10,778 nucleotides of DNA from contig CAVGWF010000061.1 in the NCBI GenBank assembly GCA_963632825.1, positions 1 through 10,778 of the forward strand, given 5' to 3'. The DNA comes from F23-B02 sp963632825 (GTDB lineage Bacteria; Bacillota; Clostridia; Oscillospirales; Oscillospiraceae). Both the position numbers and the translations under genes were made by a program. The notes beneath the pieces were generated by a model. That model saw only the letters and a program-made list of their open reading frames with translations, searched no databases and was not told the origin of the DNA. Each line of letters begins with the position of its first letter. Position 1 is the first letter of the stretch. Positions 1-5,883 of this stretch are shown in pieces.

Positions 1-1
1 G

Positions 2-55
2 TGCGGCATCGTCCTGCTGCTGACGACCAAGCGAAATAAAAAAGAGGAAAACTGA
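2..55 (+). CDS. 3' end of a probable membrane-anchored protein (partial)
   Basis: Only the last 17 codons are present. Of the three forward frames this one gives a short hydrophobic stretch (CGIVLLL) followed by a lysine-rich tail (KRNKKEEN) and a TGA stop. That is the usual end of a single-pass membrane protein or of a cell-wall-anchored protein with a cytoplasmic positive tail. A hairpin with a T-rich tail starts 19 bases after the stop, consistent with a gene end. An LPXTG motif would lie upstream of the window, so the type of anchor cannot be decided. The function is not recognisable from this fragment. Confidence 0.45.
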   Translation, partial: CGIVLLLTTKRNKKEEN

Positions 56-74
56 GCCCACCGATCAGTTTTTA

Positions 75-118
75 TGCCTGCCGGTTTTTTGTCCTTCTTG
101 CCGGCAGGCACTTTTATT
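75..118 (+). terminator. Intrinsic terminator after the upstream + strand gene
   Basis: A perfect 10-bp GC-rich stem (TGCCTGCCGG at 75-84 with CCGGCAGGCA at 101-110) has a 16-base loop and is followed by CTTTTATT. It lies 19 bases after the stop of the partial gene. The loop is large and the T run is interrupted, so efficiency may be moderate. Confidence 0.6.
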
Positions 119-156
119 AAAAAAATAACTCCGTATCGTTCAGATACGGAGTTTTT
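119..156 (-). terminator. Terminator of the ABC transporter operon, overlapping its last codons
   Basis: An 11-bp perfect stem (127-137 with 143-153) has a 5-base loop (138-142). Read on the - strand it is followed by ATTTTTTT, a classic U-tract; on the + strand it is followed by a shorter T run (to 156), so it may act in both directions. The TGA stop of the ATPase gene (140-142) sits in the loop, so one stem arm is made of the last coding triplets. Confidence 0.85.
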
Positions 157-703
157 CTGCATTCAACAATTTTTCGTCCCCCGGACTGTGGCTGACAAAA
201 ACGAGCGCTTTACCCTTGGTATAGCGGTCAATATAGTCGATAACAAGCATCTTTGTGTCATTATCAAGTCCTGTGAAGGGCTCGTCAAAATATATTATCT
301 CCGACTCGCCGAGCACTGCACGCACTATAGCGACGCGGCGGCGCATACCGCCGGAGAGCTGCATTACCGGCTTATCCGTGTGTCCCTTCAGCCCGACCAG
401 CTCAAGGTGTTCCGTGACGGTCCGCCTGCCAATACCGCGGGGACAGGTCATTCTGACACAGTTTACGGGAGTAAATTCATCCGGAAGCCTGTCCTCCTGA
501 AACACAGCCGCCTGCTTTGCGGGTCTGCCGATCACCTCACCCGCATCCGGCTTTTCAAGTCCCATCATTATACGGAGCAGAGTCGTTTTTCCGCTGCCGG
601 ACGGCGCGGTTATAACGGTTCTGCTCCCATTCGGGATAACAAGGCTGACATTTCTTAAAACGACATTGTCTCCATACGCCTTGCATATGTTTTTAAGCTC
701 CAT
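140..703 (-). CDS. ABC importer ATP-binding protein (SsuB/TauB-like), short form
   Basis: This is the nucleotide-binding subunit that would power import with the permease and lipoprotein encoded just upstream. Over 187 residues all ATPase motifs are visible: Walker A at 33-41 (APSGSGKTT), Q-loop around Q69, signature LSGGM at 116-120, Walker B at 136-141 (IIYFDE), D-loop GLD at 145-147, and the switch histidine H172 (VSHS). SsuB/TauB/NitT-family ATPases are normally about 240-260 residues, so this one is trimmed in the region between Walker A and the signature and at the C-terminus. The first Walker A position is Ala instead of Gly. The start ATG overlaps the permease stop (TGATG), implying translational coupling. 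The family call is firm; the substrate is unknown. Confidence 0.9.
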   Translation of the reverse strand: MELKNICKAYGDNVVLRNVSLVIPNGSRTVITAPSGSGKTTLLRIMMGLEKPDAGEVIGRPAKQAAVFQEDRLPDEFTPVNCVRMTCPRGIGRRTVTEHLELVGLKGHTDKPVMQLSGGMRRRVAIVRAVLGESEIIYFDEPFTGLDNDTKMLVIDYIDRYTKGKALVFVSHSPGDEKLLNAEKLRI

Positions 704-1458
704 CAGCCACGCTCCAATCTGCGGCAGAATGTGCGCATGGCAAGCATAAACAGCTTTTCAAACAGCACGCTCACCACGACTATTATCACCGTCCAGCACA
801 GCAGGTCGTCGGTATCGAGATATATCTTGGCATAGTACAGCTGCTTGCCTATCGAGCCGTCGGGCGTCCCTATTATCTCCGCCGCAACGCCAGCCTTCCA
901 CGACATTCCGAGAGCCGTTGTACACGCCGAAAGAATAAACGGCTTCAGCTGCGGCATATGGATGTACAGTACCTTTTTTGCAAACGGCATTCTGAAAACC
1001 GATGCGACCTCAAGCATTTTTCGGTCCTCGGCCTTTATTCCCTCAAGCACATTGCCGTAAACGACCGGAAGAACAATGAGAAACGATATAAACACCGATA
1101 GGTTCTGCGCGGAAAGCCAAATAAGGCATATCACCACAAACGACGCGACAGGCACGGTTTTTACCGTTATCATAAACGGCCAGAGCGCCGTTTCTACCCA
1201 CGGAAACCTTCCGGCAAGCGATGCAAGCAGTATGCCGGCTGCAAGAGCTATCAGAAATCCCCCGACAATGTGGTAAAAGCTGAACCATATTGAGGATGCA
1301 AAGCCCGGCACCTGCCATATCGTAGTGAGTCTCACCGCCACAGCTATGGGCGATACAAGCAGTATGCTCTGATCCACTGCCATTGCGGCGATCTGCCAGA
1401 TCAGCAGCGCAAGCAATACTGCGGTCGCTTTACCTGCCCGGCTCTTATTTTTCGGCAT
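703..1458 (-). CDS. ABC importer permease (SsuC/TauC-like, BPD_transp_1)
   Basis: A 251-residue integral membrane protein of the binding-protein-dependent permease family. Hydrophobic segments lie at roughly 11-27, 62-82, 97-137 and 218-240. The cytoplasmic coupling loop, with an EAA-like pattern, is near 145-175 (LEVASVFRMPFAKKVLYIHMPQ is its core, shown by the E150-V-A-S start). It is followed by the conserved region around GMSWKAGVAAEIIG that is typical of SsuC/TauC/NitT-type permeases. The start ATG lies inside the 3' end of the binding-protein gene, overlapping by 14 bases in another frame with only a weak upstream purine run, so it is probably translated by coupling. It would form the membrane channel as a homodimer. 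Substrate unknown. Confidence 0.92.
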   Translation of the reverse strand: MPKNKSRAGKATAVLLALLIWQIAAMAVDQSILLVSPIAVAVRLTTIWQVPGFASSIWFSFYHIVGGFLIALAAGILLASLAGRFPWVETALWPFMITVKTVPVASFVVICLIWLSAQNLSVFISFLIVLPVVYGNVLEGIKAEDRKMLEVASVFRMPFAKKVLYIHMPQLKPFILSACTTALGMSWKAGVAAEIIGTPDGSIGKQLYYAKIYLDTDDLLCWTVIIVVVSVLFEKLFMLAMRTFCRRLERG

Positions 1459-2449
1459 AATATAGACCGTCGTCGGGCAGCTTGCCGCCGACAGACTGCG
1501 GATTCATATCATAAAGCACGGAAAGATATCCGCCGAGGCACTCCTTGAGCTCATCGCCGGTGAGACAGCAGATATTGCAGTAAGGCAGAGCCTTCTGAGC
1601 AATGGGAGCCTTGACTATCTCGTAGCTGCCTATGAGCTGTGCCGCCTGCTCGGTGTTCTCGTTTACATACCTGACGGAGGCCTCATACTCCTCCATGAAT
1701 TTTTTGAGCTGCTGCGGATATTTCTCGGCAAACTCCGTGCGCACGACCAGAACGCCGGTCGCCATGGATGCGCCGTCGTTTGCGGCCTGCCACTGCTCAT
1801 TGAGGTCTATGGCTATGCGCAGGTCGCCGACCTTTGCCTGAGCCGCCGTCACGAACGGCTGTGGCAGCATCGCCACGGCGTTTTCATCATTGCTGATGTA
1901 TGACAGTGCCTCGGTCGTATCAGCGCACCACTGGATCTCGGGCGCTTTATCCCCCTCAAGACCGTTTGCCTTGAGCAGATACCTCAGTGCAAATTCCGGA
2001 GTTGCACCCTCGCCGGTGGCGTAGAGCTTCTTTCCGGCAAGGTCGGCGAAGCCATTTATGCTATCACCGCGCTCAACGATGTACAGAACACCTGTAGCAT
2101 TGACCGCAAGCACCTTTATGCCGCCGTCAGTGTTATTGTATATAACGGACGCAAGGTTTGCAGGCACTGCAGCAATGTCGATCTCGCCCTTTGTTAGCGC
2201 GGGGGCAAACGCCGTTGCCTCGCTCTGGAGCGAAAATTCGTATTTATTTGCAGAATTTCCGTTATCACTGTCGTCCATGAGCTTTACCATGCCCATGGCG
2301 GTTGGACCCGTCATCGCGCCGACACGGATGGTCGTTGGTTCCTCGCTGACAGCGGGAGTCTCGGCAGTCTCGGGTGCACTGTCCGTACAACCGGTAAGCA
2401 GGCATACGAGCATCAAAGCCGCAAGCACAATGGATATCGCTCTTTTCAT
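1445..2449 (-). CDS. ABC importer substrate-binding lipoprotein (NMT1/SsuA-like)
   Basis: A 334-residue extracytoplasmic solute receptor. The N-terminus is a lipoprotein signal: MKR, a hydrophobic core, and the lipobox LLTGC with C21 as the lipidated cysteine, followed by a Ser/Thr/Glu/Pro-rich linker. The mature part (from about residue 38, TIRVGAMTGP) has the layout of the NMT1/SsuA/TauA type II periplasmic-binding fold, including a TKGEIDIAAVPANLASV segment near 90-105 and an ADLAGKKLYATGEGATPEFALRYLL-type region near 135-160. A ribosome binding site, GAGGTGA, overlaps the stop of the preceding regulator gene, giving a 4-base gap. The family covers sulfonate, nitrate, taurine, thiamine-precursor and other ligands. 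Nothing in the sequence fixes the ligand, and no sulfonatase or thiamine gene lies in the window. Confidence 0.9.
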   Translation of the reverse strand: MKRAISIVLAALMLVCLLTGCTDSAPETAETPAVSEEPTTIRVGAMTGPTAMGMVKLMDDSDNGNSANKYEFSLQSEATAFAPALTKGEIDIAAVPANLASVIYNNTDGGIKVLAVNATGVLYIVERGDSINGFADLAGKKLYATGEGATPEFALRYLLKANGLEGDKAPEIQWCADTTEALSYISNDENAVAMLPQPFVTAAQAKVGDLRIAIDLNEQWQAANDGASMATGVLVVRTEFAEKYPQQLKKFMEEYEASVRYVNENTEQAAQLIGSYEIVKAPIAQKALPYCNICCLTGDELKECLGGYLSVLYDMNPQSVGGKLPDDGLYYAEK

Positions 2450-2453
2450 ATTA

Positions 2454-3134
2454 TCACCTCATATATTTTTTAAGCCTCTCGGCATCGTTTATGCGGATCG
2501 CCTTACCGTCCTTTTCGATGGCTCCGCTCCGGGTGAGCGTGTCAAATGCACGATAAAGCGACGCTCTTGAGATATTCAGAGCTCCGGCGAGCCTGCTTAT
2601 CGGCATCGGCAGCTCACACGGTCTCCCCTGCGGCACATTGTCCAGCAAAAAGCTGCTCAGGCGCTGCTCAGCCGTTCCGGCAGTGAGAAAATACATCTTC
2701 TTGTTGAGAAACAGTATTCTGCCGGACAGATACTTGATATAGTTATCGGCTATCTGAGGGTCAAAGTGCAGCATACGGCAGACAAGACGCTGCGCGAAAA
2801 AAACTATCCTTGTATCACTTATGGCGGTTATATCTGTGGCATACTCGCTTTCGTCGTTAAACAGCGCCGCAGCGCCGAAAAGCGAGGACGGACCGAGTGT
2901 GCTCATTATCATGGCATGCCCTCCGGCATTGCCCTTTGTTACTCTGAGACTGCCGGACAGTACAACGCCGAGACTGCGTGAAAATTCCGTTCCGCCGTAT
3001 ATAAGCTGACCCTTCCTGTAGTCTTTCACCTCGCAGTCCGGCGAGGCGACGATCTTTTCTATCGTAGACATCGGAACGGCATAAAAAATGCCCGTATGCC
3101 GAAGCGTGGTAATCTGTGCGCTGCTGAGCTTCAT
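2454..3134 (-). CDS. Crp/Fnr-family transcriptional regulator
   Basis: 226 residues with the standard Crp/Fnr arrangement: a cNMP-binding-type beta-barrel (about 20-115, with GQLIYGGTEFSRSLGVVLSG and a later GPSSLFGAAALF stretch), a long dimerisation helix (about 118-145), and a C-terminal winged helix-turn-helix (about 154-226) whose likely recognition helix is SRASLYRAFDTL at 189-200. It lacks an FNR-type N-terminal cysteine cluster, and the barrel does not show the canonical cAMP-contact residues clearly, so the effector is unknown. It is the first gene of the importer operon, 4 bases from the lipoprotein gene, and has its own promoter and a perfect palindrome between promoter and start. 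A local regulator of the importer that also autoregulates is the simplest reading. It faces the hydrogenase operon and could influence it too. Confidence 0.92.
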   Translation of the reverse strand: MKLSSAQITTLRHTGIFYAVPMSTIEKIVASPDCEVKDYRKGQLIYGGTEFSRSLGVVLSGSLRVTKGNAGGHAMIMSTLGPSSLFGAAALFNDESEYATDITAISDTRIVFFAQRLVCRMLHFDPQIADNYIKYLSGRILFLNKKMYFLTAGTAEQRLSSFLLDNVPQGRPCELPMPISRLAGALNISRASLYRAFDTLTRSGAIEKDGKAIRINDAERLKKYMR

Positions 3135-3149
3135 GGTCTTCTCCGTTAT

Positions 3150-3165
3150 TGTCTCATATGAGACA
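3150..3165. promoter_or_regulatory. Perfect 16-bp palindromic operator, probably for the Crp/Fnr regulator
   Basis: The sequence is TGTCTCATATGAGACA, a perfect palindrome with half-site TGTCTCAT. Its length and symmetry fit Crp/Fnr dimer sites (E. coli CRP half-site TGTGA, FNR TTGAT), but the half-site is different. It sits 16-31 bases upstream of the regulator ATG and just downstream of the predicted transcription start (about 3171), a position expected to block transcription. Assignment to the adjacent regulator is inference. Confidence 0.7.
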
Positions 3166-3177
3166 GCTTATGCTTTA

Positions 3178-3205
3178 ATTATAGTCAAAAGTGCTGAAAT
3201 GTCAA
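3178..3205 (-). promoter_or_regulatory. Sigma-70-type promoter of the regulator/importer operon
   Basis: On the - strand the -35 box TTGACA (complement of 3200-3205) and the -10 box TATAAT (complement of 3178-3183) are both perfect consensus with a 16-base spacer. Transcription would start near 3171, giving a leader of about 37 bases that contains the palindrome. Confidence 0.8.
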
Positions 3206-3353
3206 GCAATTATCACAAATTTGCAGCAATGCTTTTTCGCTTTTTTGTTTTGGCATTTTTGCATGATTCCATTCTGTTTTTTAGTTGAAATGCAACATTC
3301 ATATCATGTTTTGTCGTCATGTTGCCCAAACTGCATATGCATGGCTGCACGCA

Positions 3354-3371
3354 TTGTTACAAAATTATCAT
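3354..3371. promoter_or_regulatory. Possible Rex (NADH/NAD+ sensor) binding site
   Basis: TTGTTACAAAATTATCAT matches 11 of the 14 fixed positions of the Rex consensus TTGTTAA-N4-TTAACAA. Rex is known to repress NADH-linked fermentation and hydrogenase genes in Clostridia, so the context fits. However, the site is 62 bases upstream of the hyd -35 box rather than over the promoter, and AT-rich sequence gives chance matches. Confidence 0.3.
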
Positions 3372-3433
3372 ATTCTCTTACACCGTTCTCCCCTCCTTCG
3401 CGTAACGCTGAATTAACAAAAAAATAATTATTC

Positions 3434-3462
3434 TTTACATCAAAAAAGTTTTTCCATATAAT
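3434..3462 (+). promoter_or_regulatory. Sigma-70-type promoter of the hydCBA operon
   Basis: TTTACA (3434-3439) and a perfect TATAAT (3457-3462) are separated by 17 bases. Transcription should begin near 3469, leaving a leader of about 57 bases before hydC. Confidence 0.75.
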
Positions 3463-3509
3463 TAAACTTAGCAGGATATATCAGAGTGAAGAGTTATAAA
3501 AAATGTATA

Positions 3510-3516
3510 GAAAGGA
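3510..3516 (+). promoter_or_regulatory. Ribosome binding site that fixes the TTG start of hydC
   Basis: GAAAGGA ends 9 bases before TTG at 3526. In the hydC frame a TGA at 3517-3519 lies directly upstream, and no ATG or GTG occurs before the first conserved residues, so TTG is the only workable start. Confidence 0.7.
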
Positions 3517-3525
3517 TGATATTGC

Positions 3526-4005
3526 TTGGTAAAGGTTGATTACGGCTTTATCGACGGCATATTGGGGAAGTATGACTGTGATAAGACCAACACCATTTCA
3601 ATCATGCAGGATGTTCAGGCAAAATACAATTTTCTGCCTGAGGAGGCACTGCGCTATATTGCCAAGAGGATAGGCAAAAGTGAAGCGGAGATCTACGGCG
3701 TTGCTACCTTCTATGAGAATTTTTCATTGAAGGAAAAGGGCAAGTACATCATAAGAGTGTGCAACGGTACGGCGTGCCATGTCAGAAAGGCTGACGATGT
3801 GCAGGAGGCCATATACGCCGCGACCGGCATGAAGCCCACGGATCACATATCCGGCGACGGACTGTTCACCATTGAGCGCGTTTCCTGCCTCGGTGCCTGC
3901 GGTCTTGCGCCCGTGTGCACCGTAAACGACGTCGTCCATGCTTCCATGACCCCGGAAAAAGCGTATGCGCTCATTCAGGAGCTGAGGGAGGCTGAGAAAA
4001 TATGA
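3526..4005 (+). CDS. hydC: NAD-linked [FeFe]-hydrogenase subunit HydC (NuoE-like, [2Fe-2S])
   Basis: A 159-residue protein of the 24-kDa/NuoE thioredoxin-like ferredoxin family, the small electron-transfer subunit of soluble NAD-dependent hydrogenases (HydC, HndA). An N-terminal helical region (about 1-70, with ALRYIAKRIG and EIYGVATFYENF) precedes the thioredoxin-like fold. The [2Fe-2S] ligands are C79 and C84 (CNGTAC) and C121 and C125 (CLGAC), the family pattern. T. maritima HydC is about the same length. Translation starts at TTG with a good ribosome binding site. Its stop overlaps the hydB start (ATGA), so the two subunits are coupled. It acts in the cytoplasm as part of a HydABC complex. 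Confidence 0.95.
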   Translation: MVKVDYGFIDGILGKYDCDKTNTISIMQDVQAKYNFLPEEALRYIAKRIGKSEAEIYGVATFYENFSLKEKGKYIIRVCNGTACHVRKADDVQEAIYAATGMKPTDHISGDGLFTIERVSCLGACGLAPVCTVNDVVHASMTPEKAYALIQELREAEKI

Positions 4006-5879
4006 AGATCGAAAGCAGACAGCAGCTGATAAGCTGCCGCGAGGAATTCAAAAAAGCTCTTGCCTGTCAATACAAGCAGGTCGTTATCTGCGGCGGCTCC
4101 GGCTGCGTCGCCGGCGGCTCACTGAAGGTATACGACAGAATGAAGCAGCTCATGGAAAGCCGCGGACTGCGCGTTGATGTCGTACTGCAGCATGAAAGCC
4201 ACGACGATTCGGTCGGACTCAAGCACAGCGGCTGCCACGGCTTCTGTCAGATGGGACCTCTGATGCGCATTGAGCCCATGGGACTTTTATACATCAAGGT
4301 CACGGTCGACGACTGCGAGGAGATCGTAGAAAGGACCATCCTCAATGACGAGATCATAGACCGCCTTGTATATCACGAGGACGGTAAAAGCTATGTGCGT
4401 CAGGAGGATATCCCCTTCTATAAGCAGCAGACGCGAGTAGCGCTTGAGCACTGCGGACATATAAATGCGGAAAGCGTCGAGGAATACATTGCCGTCGGCG
4501 GCTACTCGGCTCTCGAAAAGGCACTGTTCGACATGACGCCTGACGAGATAATAAGCGAGATCTCGGAGTCGGGACTGCGCGGCAGAGGCGGCGCGGGCTT
4601 CCCGACCGGCAAGAAGTGGGCGCAGGTTGCCGCTCACAAGGAGGCACCGGTAAAATACATTGTCTGCAACGGCGACGAGGGCGACCCCGGCGCATTCATG
4701 GATCGCTCCATCATGGAGGGCGATCCGCACAGAATGATCGAAGGCATGATAATCGCCGGCATAGCGACCGGCTCCGAGGAGGGCTATATCTATGTCCGTG
4801 CAGAGTATCCCCTTGCCGTCGAGCGTCTTAAGCTGGCGATATCCGACGACGAGGCGCACGGCATACTGGGCGAGAACATACTCGGCTCCGGCAAGAATTT
4901 CAGACTGCATATAAACCGCGGCGCGGGCGCATTCGTCTGCGGCGAGGGCTCGGCTCTGACCGCTTCGATAGAGGGCGGACGCGGCATGCCCAGGACGAAG
5001 CCGCCCAGAAGCGTCGATCAGGGTCTGTTTGACGCACCGACCTCGCTCAACAATGTTGAGACCTTTGCAAATGTCGTGCCCATTATTGAGCGCGGCTCGG
5101 CATGGTATCGCAGCATCGGCACGGAAAACAGCACCGGCACCAAGGCTTTCGCCCTGACCGGCAACATAAAGCACACCGGTCTTATCGAGGTCCCCATGGG
5201 GACCACTCTCAGAGAGATCGTTTTCAATATAGGCGGCGGCGTAAAAAACGGTCGCTTCAAGGCCGTTCAGATCGGCGGTCCCTCCGGCGGCTGCCTGACC
5301 GAGGAGCACCTCGATCTGCCGCTCGACTTTGACTCGACAAAGAGGATCGGTGCGATCATCGGCTCCGGCGGTCTCGTTGTCATGGGTGACGATACCTGCA
5401 TGGTCGAGATAGCCCGCTTCTTCATGAACTTCACCAAGAAAGAATCCTGCGGCAAGTGCGCAACCTGCCGCGAGGGCACACCAAAGATACTCGCCATACT
5501 CGAGCGCATAACACACGGCGGCGGCACAATGGAGGATATTGATATGCTCCAGGATCTTTCAAGCGTCGTAAAGACCTGCTCGCTGTGCGGTCTGGGCAAA
5601 ACAGCTACGAACCCGGTGCTCAGCACGCTCAAGTATTTCAAGGATGAGTATATCGCACATATAGTCAACAAGGAATGTCCGGCAGGCGCATGCCGCAGCC
5701 TGTGCACGATGTGGATCGATCCGCTCAAGTGCATCGGCTGTACAAAGTGCGCAAGGCTCTGCCCTGTCGGCGCTATAACCGGAGAGCTGCGCAAGCCGCA
5801 TAAGATTGATCCTGAGAAGTGCATAAAGTGCCGTGAATGCAAGCACGGCTGCCCGAAGCATGCGATAAAGGAGGTATGA
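4002..5879 (+). CDS. hydB: NAD-linked [FeFe]-hydrogenase flavoprotein HydB (NuoF-like, NADH/FMN)
   Basis: At 625 residues this matches full-length HydB/HndC subunits. Domains in order: an N-terminal thioredoxin-like [2Fe-2S] domain (C30, C35, C78, C82); the NuoF core with the NADH/FMN-binding segments GRGGAGFPTGKKW (194-206), GDEGDPGAFMDRS (224-236) and GAGAFVCGEGSAL (307-319); an SLBB region around 380-440; the [4Fe-4S] site C483, C486, C489 (ESCGKCATCREGT) with C529; then a Cys-rich hinge (C559, C564, C568) and a C-terminal two-cluster ferredoxin domain (C577/C580/C583/C587 and C607/C610/C613/C617). It oxidises or reduces NAD(H) through FMN and passes electrons to HydA. The C-terminal ferredoxin domain, absent from plain NuoF, is typical of hydrogenase and formate dehydrogenase partners, including electron-bifurcating ones. 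Confidence 0.96.
   Translation: MKIESRQQLISCREEFKKALACQYKQVVICGGSGCVAGGSLKVYDRMKQLMESRGLRVDVVLQHESHDDSVGLKHSGCHGFCQMGPLMRIEPMGLLYIKVTVDDCEEIVERTILNDEIIDRLVYHEDGKSYVRQEDIPFYKQQTRVALEHCGHINAESVEEYIAVGGYSALEKALFDMTPDEIISEISESGLRGRGGAGFPTGKKWAQVAAHKEAPVKYIVCNGDEGDPGAFMDRSIMEGDPHRMIEGMIIAGIATGSEEGYIYVRAEYPLAVERLKLAISDDEAHGILGENILGSGKNFRLHINRGAGAFVCGEGSALTASIEGGRGMPRTKPPRSVDQGLFDAPTSLNNVETFANVVPIIERGSAWYRSIGTENSTGTKAFALTGNIKHTGLIEVPMGTTLREIVFNIGGGVKNGRFKAVQIGGPSGGCLTEEHLDLPLDFDSTKRIGAIIGSGGLVVMGDDTCMVEIARFFMNFTKKESCGKCATCREGTPKILAILERITHGGGTMEDIDMLQDLSSVVKTCSLCGLGKTATNPVLSTLKYFKDEYIAHIVNKECPAGACRSLCTMWIDPLKCIGCTKCARLCPVGAITGELRKPHKIDPEKCIKCRECKHGCPKHAIKEV
5867..5875 (+). promoter_or_regulatory. Strong ribosome binding site of hydA inside the hydB end
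   Basis: AAAGGAGGT overlaps the last hydB codons (Lys-Glu-Val) and ends 8 bases before the hydA ATG at 5884. Two other ATGs (5876 and 5879) are out of frame, so this site supports 5884 as the start. Confidence 0.8.
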
Positions 5880-5883
5880 TGAT

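Larger units (their letters stand above)
3135..3525. other. Divergent control region between the importer and hydrogenase operons
   Basis: This 391-base AT-rich spacer has no convincing gene. From left to right it holds the regulator's ribosome binding site (GGAG on the - strand, complement of 3141-3147), the 16-bp palindrome, the leftward promoter, a T-rich tract (about 3233-3282), a 7-bp inverted repeat (GCAACAT 3292-3298 with ATGTTGC 3319-3325), a Rex-like 18-mer, the rightward promoter, and a leader of about 57 bases before hydC. Short forward reading frames in it lack ribosome binding sites. Confidence 0.8.

Noticed and set aside
74..658. 194-codon + strand open frame over the ATPase gene
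   Set aside because: It is antisense to a gene with all ABC ATPase motifs, starts within a terminator hairpin and shows no recognisable domain.
2058..2570. 170-codon + strand open frame over the lipoprotein and regulator genes
   Set aside because: It is antisense to two clear genes, spans their junction and has no domain of its own.
3332..3341. Palindrome TGCATATGCA as a second regulator site
   Set aside because: It is only 10 bp and does not contain the TGTCTCA half-site, so chance is likely in AT-rich sequence.
3191..3427. Hydrophobic 78-codon frame in the divergent spacer
   Set aside because: It needs a GTG start with no ribosome binding site, has odd composition (many Cys and Phe), and overlaps promoter and operator sequences.
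4287..5516. 409-codon - strand open frame opposite hydB
   Set aside because: It is a shadow of the strongly biased hydB codons; the hydB frame has every expected cofactor motif.
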